This document shows, piece by piece, positions 41,176 through 51,820 of a DNA stretch of 64,000 nucleotides. Source of the DNA: Prorocentrum cordatum (Eukaryota; Sar; Dinophyceae; Prorocentrales; Prorocentraceae); the NCBI GenBank assembly GCA_963575745.1, contig CAUYUJ010015282.1, positions 1,187,651-1,251,650 of the forward strand, read 5' to 3'. The notes under the pieces are model-generated. The model saw only the letters and a list, made by a program, of their open reading frames with translations. It was not told where the DNA came from and searched no databases. The first letter of the stretch is position 1. Each line of letters begins with the position of its first letter. Made by a program: the position numbers and the translations under genes.

Positions 41176-44100
41176 GGGGCCGCCGCCGCCTCCGCCGACC
41201 TACCGCCCGCCCCCGCCGCAAGGGCCCCCCCCCCAAGGGCTCGTCGAGGCGTCCCTGATCGCAGGCGATGTTTCTCCCCCAGCCCCCGGCTTTTCGACGA
41301 AAAATGAGGCCGCTCAGAAAAGGAGGGAAACCGTGGGATGCACGCCATGGCGGGCTATTCGGACGCACCCCTATCGAGGGCGGACGCCCACCCATCGTAT
41401 ATCCTAGGGTTGGGCCCCAAATTTCAAGTCCATTCGAAAACCGCCCAAAGCCTGGGATAGGAGTCGACATATCCCCTGTTACCTGAAAAGAGCGCGGCGG
41501 CGGGCCGCTGCTGTTCCGAGCCTGGGCCTCCGGGGGGCACCTGTGACCCTCAGCACTTGGTGCCTGGGGCAGAAAAGAGGCGCAGCTCCAGGGGCACAGG
41601 CTGCGGGAAAGTCATGGCGTCGCATGTTGTCTGCGTCCTCCTCCTCCTCCTCCTCCTCGCCCTCCTCCTCCTCCTCCTCCTCCTCCTCCTCCTCCTCCTC
41701 CTCCTCCTCGTCCTCCTCTCCCTCGCCTCTCTCCTCCCCTCCCTCCTCCGCCCCCCCTCCCCGCCAGCGTGCCCCGGCGCCACGCGGCGGGGCCGCGGAT
41801 ATGGCTGATGCCCGCCGAGCGCCAGCTCACAGCGTACCGGGTCCCCGCCCCCGCCGACCCCCCCCCTTTTCAGAGGCAGCGATACGGGGGTTGGGCTGAG
41901 GGGGGGATGCATCGACCCCCAATCGCCCATTGACCATTGATCGTCGATACGGGCCCGATGGCCCACCCGCCCAGGACCGTACGGATTCGCTCTCGGTGGC
42001 CTATCGCCGATTCATCAGCGATGTCTCGCCGACTCCAGGATGATGTTTTCCCCCCTGCGCCAGTCCCCCCCCGATCGTTGCCCCCCCCACCCCCCGCTTT
42101 TGGCGCGCGCCGGCACGGCGTCCGCCCTGCGCGCGCGGTGCCGACTGGGAGTTGTGCGGGGAGCTCGCCCCGAGACTCGGCGACGTCGAGCCTGGGCCTT
42201 CTCTTCCCTCTCGGCTTCAAGAGGCCGCTTCTCGGTCTGCAGCGGGAAGAGCCCGTCCCCGGGAAAGGGGTCGCGAGGCACGGGGCCTCAAGATTCGAGG
42301 GCATCGAGTCGTCGGAGGTTTTGAGGTGGGCGCGTGGGGGCAGCGACAGCCTGGCAACCGTTGAATTGTCCTCGGCTGGTCTCGGATCCTAGCTGCCCTG
42401 ATCCGCCCGTGTTGAAACGCAGCACGTAACTACCGTGTTCGTAACGTCCTTGTTAATTAACACGCTGGGTGTTGACTCAACGTGTTGGCCCACGTTTTGG
42501 CGCACGTATCTCGCGCCAAACGTACGGTCTCAATCTCCGTGTTGAGCTCCGTGTCAGCACGCTCGTGTTGTGTGTTGCGTTGTTATCGGGACAGCTAAAC
42601 CTTTGATGCCCCAGAGAGTCTGCATGGAGCTTAGGACAGCCTCGGATGATCTCGCGCGCAGCGCGGGCGGCTAGGTGAGGGGGGGGCAGAGAAGGTTCCC
42701 CATACTGTCGAGTTCTTGATGGCAGCGATCCAAAATTTGGTGACGGTGTCGACCCAACACATGCCCTGGATGCGAAATGCTGAAGTCTGTGATCTTCCTT
42801 TTGGCGATGGCGCCTTTGGTGAACCAATAAGTGCCCGCGGTGCGAAATCGAAATGTGGCAAGGGGACGACATAATATTCGCTCGCCAGCGGAAACCTAGG
42901 TTTCGCATTGTTCAATTGTGGCAGTGGCGTCCCCAAGAACTACCCGCGGAACAAACTAAGCGAACTATAAGAAAGTAGGAGTGGGTTCGACACCAGTGGG
43001 GAGGAGTGAGGAGAAAGAGAATGGACGTGAGGGGGGGCGAGGGAGGGAAGGACAGAAGGAAAAAGAACACACATTGTTGTGCTGGCTTCGCTTGGCGCAG
43101 GGCGTGTCAAAGCGGAAGCGGGTATGAGTCGACTTGAGCCAGATCGACTGGCGGGGTGGCCTCTGTCTCACGTGCGGGCGCAGAAAAGGGGTTGAAGGTG
43201 CAGCTGGATGTGCATTGAGATTATCCAGAAGGAGGGGCCGGCGGAATGTCTGAGTGATGTGATGGTGTGTTGGATTTGCTGCCTTTTATGTATGTTTTGT
43301 GCGTTCGCTTGCTCGAAGGTCATCTTGGACAAAATCGGTATCGTCAGAGACGCCATGTCCAAGGCAGAGCATCGTTCTCTCCCTCTCTCTCTCTCTCTCT
43401 ATTTGCTTATAGCTCTATCTCTCTGTAAACATGTATATAGGTAGATCGTTCCTTATGCATCTCTCTCTCTCTCGTTCTCTGCAACGTTTGCCTTCTTCCC
43501 CCTCTGTGCCCATCAGTCCATCATAGCGTTTCTTCTCCTCGCCATGTTCATCTCCCCCGTGCTGTTATGTTCGGCTCGCCGCCTTCTCTTCCACATCTGT
43601 TCTCCTCCCTCGTCGCTCCTCCGTTCTCCCTCCTCGCTCATCCCCCCTTCTGTCGGCGGCGAGCGAGGGGGGGGAAGTAAGAAGGAGAAGGCCTTTTCAG
43701 AAGGCCGCGGGACTTCTCAGAAGCCCTCGTGCCCCTGATCCTCCCCCCTCGTGCTCCCTACTCTTCATCCTCTGCTCCCTTCTCCCCTTGCCTACTCGTC
43801 CCTCTTCCTGATCCTGGAGAAGTTCACTCGTGTCCTCCTGAACAGGCGAAGCGCGACGGCCGGTCAGGCTGGTCCCTCGGCTACCCCAGGAGGGGTGGGG
43901 GAGAAAGAGGGAGGGAAGAGGAGTAGGATGAGAGGTGGTCTGATGTGTCGGTGGTTGTCGGGAGCTCTTCTTTTCCGTGCTGTTTTTAGAATCATCCGGT
44001 TGGTTTGTTGGAGGTGCCCCGAGCTCTGGCCAAAAACAGGCAAGACCAGGAACATGTCAGCGTTTTCCCTCTCGTCGCTCCGCCCTCCCGGTCAGCACTG

Positions 44101-44482
44101 CTTTGGCCCGGCCCGTGGATTCTGACACCTGGAGTTCCCCAAAGCTCCTATGGGAGGCACCTGGAGGCCCGCAAGAGTCGAGACCTCTCAAGTCGGGTTC
44201 GAGTAGACGGGGTCGGAGGATCGCGCCGCATCGCTAATGCATGTATCAGCGATGCGGCTCGGTTTGGGGCCCAATTTTTCTCCAAGCCATCGTCGCTGAC
44301 GCGTCGCCGACGTCGCCGATGCACCGGCGATGCATCGGCGATGCACCACGAGCTTCCGACCCCATCTATTCCGACCCCATTTGGGAGGCCTCTAGAGAGG
44401 CACAGGACCGAAAGCGTCCGAATACATCGCCCCTCGATCCACCGAGCACCCCGTCCTCGCCCCGAGGCCAGGCTCGGCGTAG
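41176..44482 (+). other. Presumed intron(s) of the SNF2 gene
   Basis: Contains a TCC tract (41636-41745), GC-rich DNA, an inverted repeat CGTTTTGGCGC...GCGCCAAACG (42492-42521), CT repeats (43378-43478) and a 10-bp GGCGATGCATC repeat (44300-44345). The SNF2 segment joining the two recognised exons (about 20-60 residues) is missing and may lie here as a small exon. Confidence 0.45.
42631..42936 (-). pseudogene. Possible coding fragment inside the presumed intron
   Basis: Minus frame reads PQLNNAKPRFPLASEYYVVP, then RIQGMCWVDTVTKFWIAAIK and NSTVWGTFSAPP. Residue mix is protein-like and GC lower than around it, but no family or ATG context is recognised. Possibly a retroelement relic. Confidence 0.25.
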
Positions 44483-44552
44483 ACGTGTTCCGGGCCATCG
44501 GCCTGCTGAGGCAGTTGTGCAACCACCCAGCCCTGGCGGAGGGCTCCTGGAG
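44483..44552 (+). CDS. SNF2-family ATPase/helicase, exon with the CNHP motif
   Basis: Following an AG at 44481-44482 the frame reads DVFRAIGLLRQLCNHPALAEGSW. LRxLCNHPxL is the conserved junction between the two lobes in SNF2 ATPases, normally 50-90 residues after the LRRxK motif of the exon at 40821. Same strand and correct order support one gene. The exon end near 44550 is not certain. Later exons (helicase C-terminal lobe) were not recognised before the next gene at 45849. Confidence 0.65.
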
Positions 44553-44665
44553 GGAAGGCTGCCGCCGCCCGCGGCGCCCCGCGTCCCTAGAAGGAGGACG
44601 AGGACGCGGATGGACGTACACCAGCCGCCGCAAGTGCGGTGGTGGATACTTGGAAATCTCATGTT

Positions 44666-44938
44666 GGTAAGACTTCGGGTTGCGCGCAGACAGGCCCCCC
44701 AGGTAGTCCCGGCTGGCCGCAGTAATCCCCCCGAGCAGTCCCAGCTTACCTTTACAGGCTCCCCGAGTAGCCCGTGCGGAGCGCCCCAGGGGCGCCGCCG
44801 CAGGCGGCGCCAGGGTGTTGAGAGGGCCTCAGACTGCTCGGCGGGCGTGTTGAGGCAAGCTGGGACTACTCGGGAAGGCCTGCTGAGGCCAGCCGGGACT
44901 ACTTGAGGACTTGTCTGTGCACAACCCGAGGCCTTACC
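44666..44938 (+). repeat. 273-bp foldback (inverted-repeat) element, possible introner
   Basis: The first ~57 bases (GGTAAGACTTCGGGTTGCGC...) match the reverse complement of the last ~56 (...CAACCCGAGGCCTTACC) at about 80%. Similarity continues inward through AGTAGTCCCAGCTT. The middle holds two strong hairpins, GCGCCCC/GGGGCGC and GGCGCCGCC/GGCGGCGCC. GT stands at 44667 and an AG at 44943-44944, so the whole element could be removed as an intron. Confidence 0.75.
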
Positions 44939-45149
44939 ACGTAGAGCAGAATGCAGAATCTAACAATCATCAATCAGGATCGTTGCCTTGCAGGTAAATC
45001 GTTAAACATGTCAAGTAGATGGGTGGTTGCAGTCCCACTGGACTCGGCGCGGGTAAACGTGAATCGGAGTGAGTGTTTCCCGCAGGGGGTGTTGCTGGTG
45101 CCATCTTCTGCTGTATTGCAGTGCCCATGGTGAAGCAGTCTTGTATTGC

Positions 45150-45690
45150 CTCCCGCCCAGGCAGTACCTCACTGCCCAACCCAGTCTAGTCCTAGCCAGG
45201 TCAGCCCTTGCTTGTCAGGTCCACTCAGTGAGCCCAGCGATCACAGACCAGTCGAGTTCAGTCCAGTGCGGCCCAGAGCAGACAGCTTAGCCCAGCTCCC
45301 TCCAATCCAGCTCAGTCAATTCCAGTCCAACCCCAATCAGAGCCCAGCCTGGACCCTTCCAGTCCAGGCCAGGCGGACCAGTGATGCTACTCCACTGAAG
45401 CCCAGTCCATTGTAGCACGCCCCGTCAGTCAAGCCCAGTCCAGTCCCGACTTGCACAGTCCAGTCCCATCCATCCCACTCCAGCCATTTCAACCCAGTCC
45501 AGTCCACAAGAGCAGCCCTGGGTCTAGCCCAGTTCTGCCCACAGAAGCACAGTCGAGAATATTCCAGCCCAGCCGAGTCCAGTCCATTGCGGGCCTGGTC
45601 GCGCCCAAGTCAGCACAGACCAGACCCGCCCAATCCAGTCCAACCGAGCCTAGCCCAGCCGAGCACAGATCATTCCAGGGACCAGTTTTG
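45150..45690. repeat. CCAGT/CCAGC pentamer-rich tract
   Basis: Degenerate 5- and 10-bp units (CCAGTCCAGC, CCAGCCCAG) over about 540 bp, just upstream of the kelch gene's SL relics. No gene. Confidence 0.85.
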
Positions 45691-45760
45691 AGTCGATCAT
45701 GGTTCGAAGGAAACTAGAGTGTTTCAGCGTATTCTCTCGGATGTCATGCGGACGAGCAGG

Positions 45761-45833
45761 TCCGTCGCCATTGGGTCAAGCCGGATTAGGCTGAGGTGTT
45801 AATCTCGGCATCGGTCAAGCCTGCGGCGTCAAG
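45761..45833 (+). other. Spliced-leader relics upstream of the kelch gene
   Basis: TCCGTCGCCATTGGGTCAAG (45761-45780) matches the dinoflagellate SL with two substitutions and a 2-base deletion. CATCGGTCAAG (45809-45819) and GCGTCAAG (45826-45833) look like shorter, older copies. The start codon of the kelch gene follows 15 bases later. Confidence 0.65.
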
Positions 45834-45848
45834 CCCCAGGCGGCGGCC

Positions 45849-47108
45849 ATGGGCAGGCGCTACGCAGCCGCGGATGCTTTCGCAGACCCAGCGGTGTGCC
45901 TGGAGGTCGCAACCTTTTTTGGTTCTGTGGAGGCCTTCGCCACCCTCTCCGCTTCCACGCTGCCAGCGTGTCGACAAGCCTCGCGGCTGCTGCGGATGCC
46001 ATACTTGTACGCGCTTGTCGGTGGTGGGTTGAGGTGCTCATCTGCAACGCCCTGGCTGGGATCGTGCTGGTCGGGTGTGCGCATCAATCTTGGGACAGGC
46101 AGGCCCGAGAGGCTGCCGCCCACTCTGAACGGTGCCGCCAGGGTAGCAGGCGCTGTGCGCGTCGTGGAGGCCGATGGTCACGTGTTCGTCCTGACAGAGC
46201 TTATTCTAAGGCACAAGAAGGGCTTTGCGCTGGAGGCCTTCGACCCCCGCAGGCGCACGTGGGAGGAAAGGATCCCGAGGCGTCAGGGAGAGCCCGACCT
46301 GCTCGTGCAGGGTGACGGCAGCCTCTTTCTGTCCTACAACTCCGAAGTCGAGGGGCCCAGGGGCAGCACCTTGGAGCTCAACTTCTGCCGCTACGACGTC
46401 CTGTCCGGGGAAGCCGAGGCCCTGCCCCCCATCCCCACGCTGCGCTGCGGGGGCGGTCACTGCGTGCTGGAGGGCGCGCTGTACGTGGCTGGGGGCTACA
46501 GATTCCCCGACGGTGCGGGAGCGCTGCCGGCGCTCGCGGACTTCGACCGCTTTGTCCCCGCCAGGCGCGCTTGGGAGCGGCTCCCTCCGATGCCCACGCC
46601 GAGGTTGCTATGCCGGGCCGTGGCGTCTGGCGGCTGCGTCTACACCGTGGGGGGCCTGGGGCCGCAGGGTTGGAGCGCGTTGGAGCGGTTCGATCTGTTG
46701 GAGGGCGCCTGGACTTCGCTGGCGGCTCTGCCGACGCCCCGCAGCCCGTCTGCGCAGGTGCTGTCATGCCAAGGTTCTATATATGTCTTTGGCGCCGCCG
46801 CCGGCACGCCCTCCAGGGAGCTGCTGGTGGAGCGCTTCGACCCCGGCGCGGGGCGCTGGAGCCGGCTGCGGAGCCTCGACGGCCACGAAGGTGAATCTGG
46901 TATCGAATCGGGAGTGAAGGCGGTGTGCTACCAGGACCGCGTGTTCACCATGCGCGCGCAGGCCGGGGGGCGCGCGAAGAGCGCCCGCGAGCCGCTGCAG
47001 GTTGTCGTGGAGGAGTACTGCGAGCGGCGGAGCGCAGACCGCGAGCTCGCCAGGCTAACGGCCCTCCATGGGCATTCGGGCCTGGCCGTGGCCACTGGGC
47101 CGGAGTGA
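45849..47108 (+). CDS. Kelch-repeat beta-propeller protein
   Basis: Intact, intronless 419-aa ORF. About five or six kelch blades run from residue 97 to 370. The clearest are ALYVAGGYRFPDG...RAWERLPPMPTPR (210-252), CVYTVGGLGPQGW...GAWTSLAALPTPR (263-298) and IYVFGAAAG...GRWSRL (311-340), each with the expected Gly-Gly (or Gly-Ala) and Tyr/Trp spacing. Residues 12-60 (CLEVATFFGSVEAFATLSAS...) may be a degenerate F-box-like helical domain, which would make it a substrate receptor, but that is weak. No signal peptide or membrane segment. GC-rich codon use throughout. SL relics upstream indicate a retrogene. The 3' end is embedded in a local duplication (47082-47698). Confidence 0.85.
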   Translation: MGRRYAAADAFADPAVCLEVATFFGSVEAFATLSASTLPACRQASRLLRMPYLYALVGGGLRCSSATPWLGSCWSGVRINLGTGRPERLPPTLNGAARVAGAVRVVEADGHVFVLTELILRHKKGFALEAFDPRRRTWEERIPRRQGEPDLLVQGDGSLFLSYNSEVEGPRGSTLELNFCRYDVLSGEAEALPPIPTLRCGGGHCVLEGALYVAGGYRFPDGAGALPALADFDRFVPARRAWERLPPMPTPRLLCRAVASGGCVYTVGGLGPQGWSALERFDLLEGAWTSLAALPTPRSPSAQVLSCQGSIYVFGAAAGTPSRELLVERFDPGAGRWSRLRSLDGHEGESGIESGVKAVCYQDRVFTMRAQAGGRAKSAREPLQVVVEEYCERRSADRELARLTALHGHSGLAVATGPE

Positions 47109-47115
47109 GCACTCT

Positions 47116-47698
47116 TTCCAAGCCGTGGCCACTGGGTCTGAGTGGAGCTCTGCCCCGTGTTTCTCCCATGGGGGTCGTGTCGCAGCGTATCCATGACACC
47201 TGCGTCCTCCTGATTTGCAGCCCCCGTGTATACGTTGGGAAGGCCTTACGGCCAGTGCCGCCGACCCTGAAGGGAGACGGCGGCGGCGGCGGCTACGACG
47301 ACGACGATGCCACTGACGCTCTGGAGCCCTTCTTCGGCTCTCTTGGGAGCCCATTGGGCTCTTTTCGCGGGCCTCTTGGGGGACTTGTTAGGAAGCTCCG
47401 TGGCCACTTGGAGCCGCCTGGGAGCAGATCTGAGGCCTCTTGGAGTCACGTAGGAAAACACCGCAGCACCCCGCAACAGCAGATAAGAGTGAGGAGGATG
47501 CCTCTAGGGGGGGGGGTCTGGGATGAGGGGCGGATGGTTGTAAAAAGGGGGGAGGCGGGGGGGAGGGTTCCTGAGGTCCTCGTCTCCAGGCCGTGGACAC
47601 TGGGTCTGAGTGGAGCTCTGCCCTGTTCTTCTCCCATGGGAGTCGTGTCGCAGCGGCTCCACAATACGTGTGCCCACCTGATTTGCGGCCTTCGTGTA
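47116..47698 (+). repeat. ~108-bp direct duplication downstream of the kelch gene
   Basis: 47123-47230 and 47591-47698 match at a constant offset of 468 (CCGTGG(C/A)CACTGGGTCTGAG, CTCCCATGGG and GTCGTGTCGCAGCG). The last codons of the kelch ORF (GGCCGTGGCCACTGGGCC, about 47084) are a third, shorter copy. A CTCTTGGG-type G-rich stretch lies between. Confidence 0.85.
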
Positions 47699-47819
47699 GA
47701 TATTCGCTGCATTCTGGTTCAATCGTGGCACCTGGCGCTGTTGCACCCAGTAGAGCTGGTTGGAGCATTAATTCGGAGCCTATGCTAAGGCTCCCTGTTT
47801 TATACCATGCTTGCACGGC

Positions 47820-49299
47820 CCCCTGCGAGGTCGCATTTTCCGCGCGTGTCGATTGAATATGTCGAAGCGGAGCGCTGTGAACAGTTGTTGCCCGTGAGGC
47901 ACACCGCGTCGCTACCAGTGCAGTGTGACTTAGCCTGCGTCAGTTTGACAGGCAACCCAGGGATAGAATTTGAAGTCACAGGGGCGTCCGAAAAAAAGCC
48001 ACGTGTCCGCTGCTCAAGTGGGTCTTGCTCCCCTGGTACCCTCCCCCAAGAGACCTGTTGGGGCCCTCGGTATGGGCTCGCCTGCCTGGATCGCCTTGCG
48101 TTGTTTGCTTCCATGTTGTCTGTGCGTCGAGGGCGCTCGGGCACTACAAAAAAGTTCGGCGCCAGCTCACCGCGTACACATCATTGCAGGGTCTGGAGCT
48201 GAGCAGGATAAACAGAATAAGGAGGATGACTCGGGAAACATGCAGAAATCATGATGCGTTGAGAACTCTGTGCGCCTCTGTCCTGCTTGATTGGTTTGCT
48301 CCCTTCTGGCACAGTCTACTTCCCCTGCCTTCGTCTGCGTCGCGTGCCATCTGTTTTTCTCTGCCGTCAGCGCTGCTTTCCTTGCCTTCCTTCCTGCGTC
48401 CTCGGCGTAGCATCCTCGCCAGCTCTACTCTCACCACCCCTCGCCCCGTTCTTGCATCCCTCCTGCCTTCATGGCCGTTCCTTCTTCTCGCTGTCTTGTC
48501 GTTTATGATAGTTGCCATTGCTTAAACTGAGCTGAAAAATGAAACAGGTGTGCCACATCTCTACATGTCTACATGCCCCTTGTCAGGCCGACCGCTCCAA
48601 CTCTGTCCCCAAGATTTTTGGGCACTTGAAAGAGGCATCTGGCTGAATGTCAGCCAGACCTGTCCTGTGGACCGACGATTGTTGCAAGTGAGAGCGGTTC
48701 CAGAATACCAGTCTCCATGTCCTTGTTTCAGCTGAGACGCGGGCCGCCCGCAGGTGTGCAGGCCAGCCGTCCCAGCGCTCTGCAAGAGGAGAACCCCTTC
48801 TTGCGCGAAACGGGTGTGGAGTCGCAGCAAGTTGGTACATGATCTCAGCCCCCCAGGGAGGGCGTGGGAGAGGACTGGAGTCACCCTGGAGTCGGAGAGC
48901 TCCACTGACTTGAACCCCTCCGCCTCGTGGCCCCGCTCTGCCATCGATCGTCGGCGCTCTGGCCCTCTTCCAGGGCGTCGCGTTCCGTCTCCACCCCCTT
49001 GCGGAGGCAGACGGCCAGGGGGGGACCAGGGAGGCATGAGGCAGTTGCAGGAGAAGGAGGAGGGAAGCAAAAGGCGGGAGGAGAAGGAGGGGGGACGGAT
49101 GACTGGGAGGACGGTGGGGTGATGATAGAGGAGGGATGGGAAAGCGGAGGGGGGGGAGAGAAAAGAGGATGCAGGAGGAGGAGGAGGTGGCAGGAGGATG
49201 AGTTTTCTGCCTCATCAGTGTACCCCTGGCCCCCATTTCTCCCCACTCTTCCTTCCCACCTTTCTCCTTGTCCTCACTCCCTACTCCCTTCCTCATTTG
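47820..49299. other. Gene-free stretch
   Basis: Mixed DNA, then a C/T-rich region (48290-48480), then G/A-rich DNA (49020-49190). No recognisable coding sequence. Confidence 0.45.
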
Positions 49300-49321
49300 C
49301 CCGTAACAACGTTGGCTCAAG
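49300..49321 (+). other. Spliced-leader relic
   Basis: A 22-base stretch starting CCCGTAACAACG and ending TTGGCTCAAG matches the dinoflagellate SL at 17-18 of 22 positions, with the last ten exact. The partial TCGCTCGG that follows resembles the CGCTCGGCTCAG after the relic at 61823. Confidence 0.65.
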
Positions 49322-49479
49322 TCGCTCGGTTGTCCGCGGCAGCAAAAGGATACCATTCATCCGCGGCTGTTTCCATTCATTCGCATGGTCAGCCCCAGGC
49401 ACGTGCTTGGTGTAGTTCGCCCCCCCCCCCACACACACCAGGCCTCCACTCGGGCCCTGAAGTTCGCCTTCCAGCGCAC

Positions 49480-50440
49480 TTCTGCCACCACGCTGTGCAC
49501 ATCCTCCAACTAGACATTCAGCTCGGCGTCAGGCGTGGGCAACACCGCGGATATGCCGCTTATGCCGGTCCGTCCGAGTGGACAGGGGAGAGGCAGTGGA
49601 GTCAAGCGACGGCTGAACAGCGCAGGCAACGTAAGCGCATCCAGGATCATGTCCCCACGACCCCTCGACCAGGGAGGCATAGATGACCCCTCGACCAACG
49701 CCAAGGTCACATCCACATCTAACGCAGCAGAGCTCCGCAAGTGCCAAGCGATTGTCAAGTGTACGCAGGCCAGGCTGGACAAGCGCACCTCTGCCCGATT
49801 CGATAGAAAGTCCCAGCCCCACGGTACGTAGGCCATGGAGGTGGACGCCGGCAGCGCGTCCGATTCGGCTCGTGTCAAGGAGCTGGAAATCTCGTCCAGT
49901 CTGCGGACCCGGGTCCTGTGGGGCCGAAGCCGATGGTGATCGCCCACGGCACAGTGTTCATGGCCCTGGCTCGTCCGCTGTTCGGTGCAGGCCATTGAAG
50001 GCGGTAGTGCGGATTCCCTCCATGTGCCGAGAGCTTGCTGAAGGCAGAGGCCAGGTGCGAATCCGATTCCCATATCAAGTGCCCTGGCCCGGGCCGTGGA
50101 ACAGCCTGGGCGGGGTGATGGTGGGGGAGCATGGGCATGCTGCTGCCGTGCACGGGGCGGGTGGCGAGACATGATCCGAGAGGGAGGGTCATCGGATGTC
50201 GCGGTCGGGCCCGTTGTTTCTTTTGTATTGGGTGTGGCGTTGGGGCGGCTCCGGGGTCCCCAGAGCTCGAGGCCCGTGGGCAGGTCTGCCCAGAGGCGCC
50301 TCTCGGACGCAGCCCTGCGGCGCGCCCGTGTCTGTCTGGCTCGTGGGTGGAGAGCTTGCACGCCCAGCTACAGCGGGCCAACCAGCTTGCTGCCAGACTC
50401 GCTGGATTTTCGGAGGCTCGGAGCTGGTGGATTCCCGCTC
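49480..50440 (+). pseudogene. Decayed coding region downstream of an SL relic
   Basis: In one frame 49535-49831 reads as a basic N-terminal part with NAAELRKCQAIVKCTQARLD. After a TAG the same frame continues ARVKELEISSSLRTRVLWG (about 49868-49924). Further possible segments in other frames reach 50440 (SLHAQLQRANQLAARLAGF, 50350-50407). Helical, Lys/Arg/Gln-rich character suggests a retroelement ORF1 or another retroposed cDNA. No family recognised. Confidence 0.35.
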
Positions 50441-51820
50441 TGAGCTGTTCCAGATGTCTTTCTGTCCAGGCCAGGTCCCATGTGACGGCGCCTGTCCCTG
50501 TGCCAGTGTCCAATGTCCACTCCCCTCCTCGTTCATCCGACCTTTCTTGTCACACCCTCTCTTCTCTTTGGCTCCTCCCTTGCTCCCGCTACTTCCCCTC
50601 ATTATTGCCCCCCTCACCCGTGGCGGCATCCAGGCTCTGGACGACTGGGTGACATCTTCGGAGGCCTCAAGGCGCCTTTCCTCCTCTGCCCCCTCCTCTT
50701 TGGTATTGAGCCGTGCTTTTGGCTGTCGTCGCACGCCTCGATCGAACCCAGGCTCGCAGCGACACCGATGGGCGGTCCAATATGACCTCGGGCATTCACT
50801 GGCTGGAAACTGTCGCTCCAATCGCGCGGGTGCAGTCGCGATGAGAAAACGTCGACGTATGGAGGGAGGAGGGGGAGGTGGGAGTGATGAGGGATAACGA
50901 AGCAAGGGGGAAGGCAGCGAGGAGTGGGAGGGATAGTGGACGAGGGGGATGGAGCAAGGAGGAACGAGAGTTGTTGAGGAGGGAGGACGGAGGAAGGGAG
51001 GCGGAAGAAGGTCGGAGGAAGCAGATGGATGCCCCCTCTTTTTCACACCTCACCCCATACCCATTCCTTCCTCATCGCTTTATCCTCTCGCTGTCCTCTC
51101 TCCTCCTCACCCGCTTCCGTTATTCCTCCGCGTTCTCTTCTCCATCCTTTTGATTGTTTTCTTCCTCTTCCTCACCTCTCTTTCGATCGCCTCCTGCTAG
51201 CAGTCTCCTTTCTCCCCTGATGCTGCCTTGGTTTGCCGCCGCCTCCCCCGCGTGCAGTTTTCCACGCACGATTCCGAACATCGGAATTCTGCGTGTGCGT
51301 GTGTGCATCTGTGCCTGGGCAGGCCGGCGCGCGCCTCTCGCTCGACCTGCTCTGTGCCGTGCCGTTGCGCGCGTGGCCGCGACGTAAAACAGTGTGTGTG
51401 TGTGTGTGTGCGTGTGCATGTATACAAGCATGTATGTGCGTATGTGCGTGAGTGTGTGTGTGTGCGCTTGTGTGTGCGTGTGGTTTTCAGTCAGGAGGTT
51501 TCCGGTCCTTCAGGTATTGTGCCCTCGTTGCCGCGTTGGTCATGTTTCAGGGCCGACGTGGTGTTCCCGTCGTTCACACTTGCGCTCTCGCCCCAGAGCG
51601 GGCCGTACTTCTGTATCCAATTCTTGCCTCCTCTTTGCCGTCCCCTCTTGGCCCCCTCCTCCGCTAATCTTTCTGCTCCTCCTGCTCATGATTCTCATCG
51701 CCTTCATCCCTATCACTCCGCATGGCTTTCCCGCTTCGTCCAACTAATCCTCCTGCTCCACTGTACAAAGCATGAGGGGGTTGGGCCTGTCTTGGTCTCT
51801 TTCCTAGTCATTATTCAAAG
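50441..51820. other. Gene-free stretch with purine, pyrimidine and GT tracts
   Basis: GGA-rich (50860-51010), C/T-rich (51040-51190), GT-rich (51389-51485) and C/T-rich again (51640-51740). No gene seen. Confidence 0.5.

Noticed and set aside
39049-41307. A single 752-codon protein ending in the SNF2 segment
   Set aside because: Only the last ~120 codons are SNF2-like; the rest crosses TCC, GAC and GTC tracts. The AG at 40820 marks a better exon start.
43107-43132. SL-like sequence on the minus strand ending TCTGGCTCAAG
   Set aside because: Only about 14 of 22 positions match beyond the short GGCTCAAG end; not distinguishable from chance and no coding region follows.
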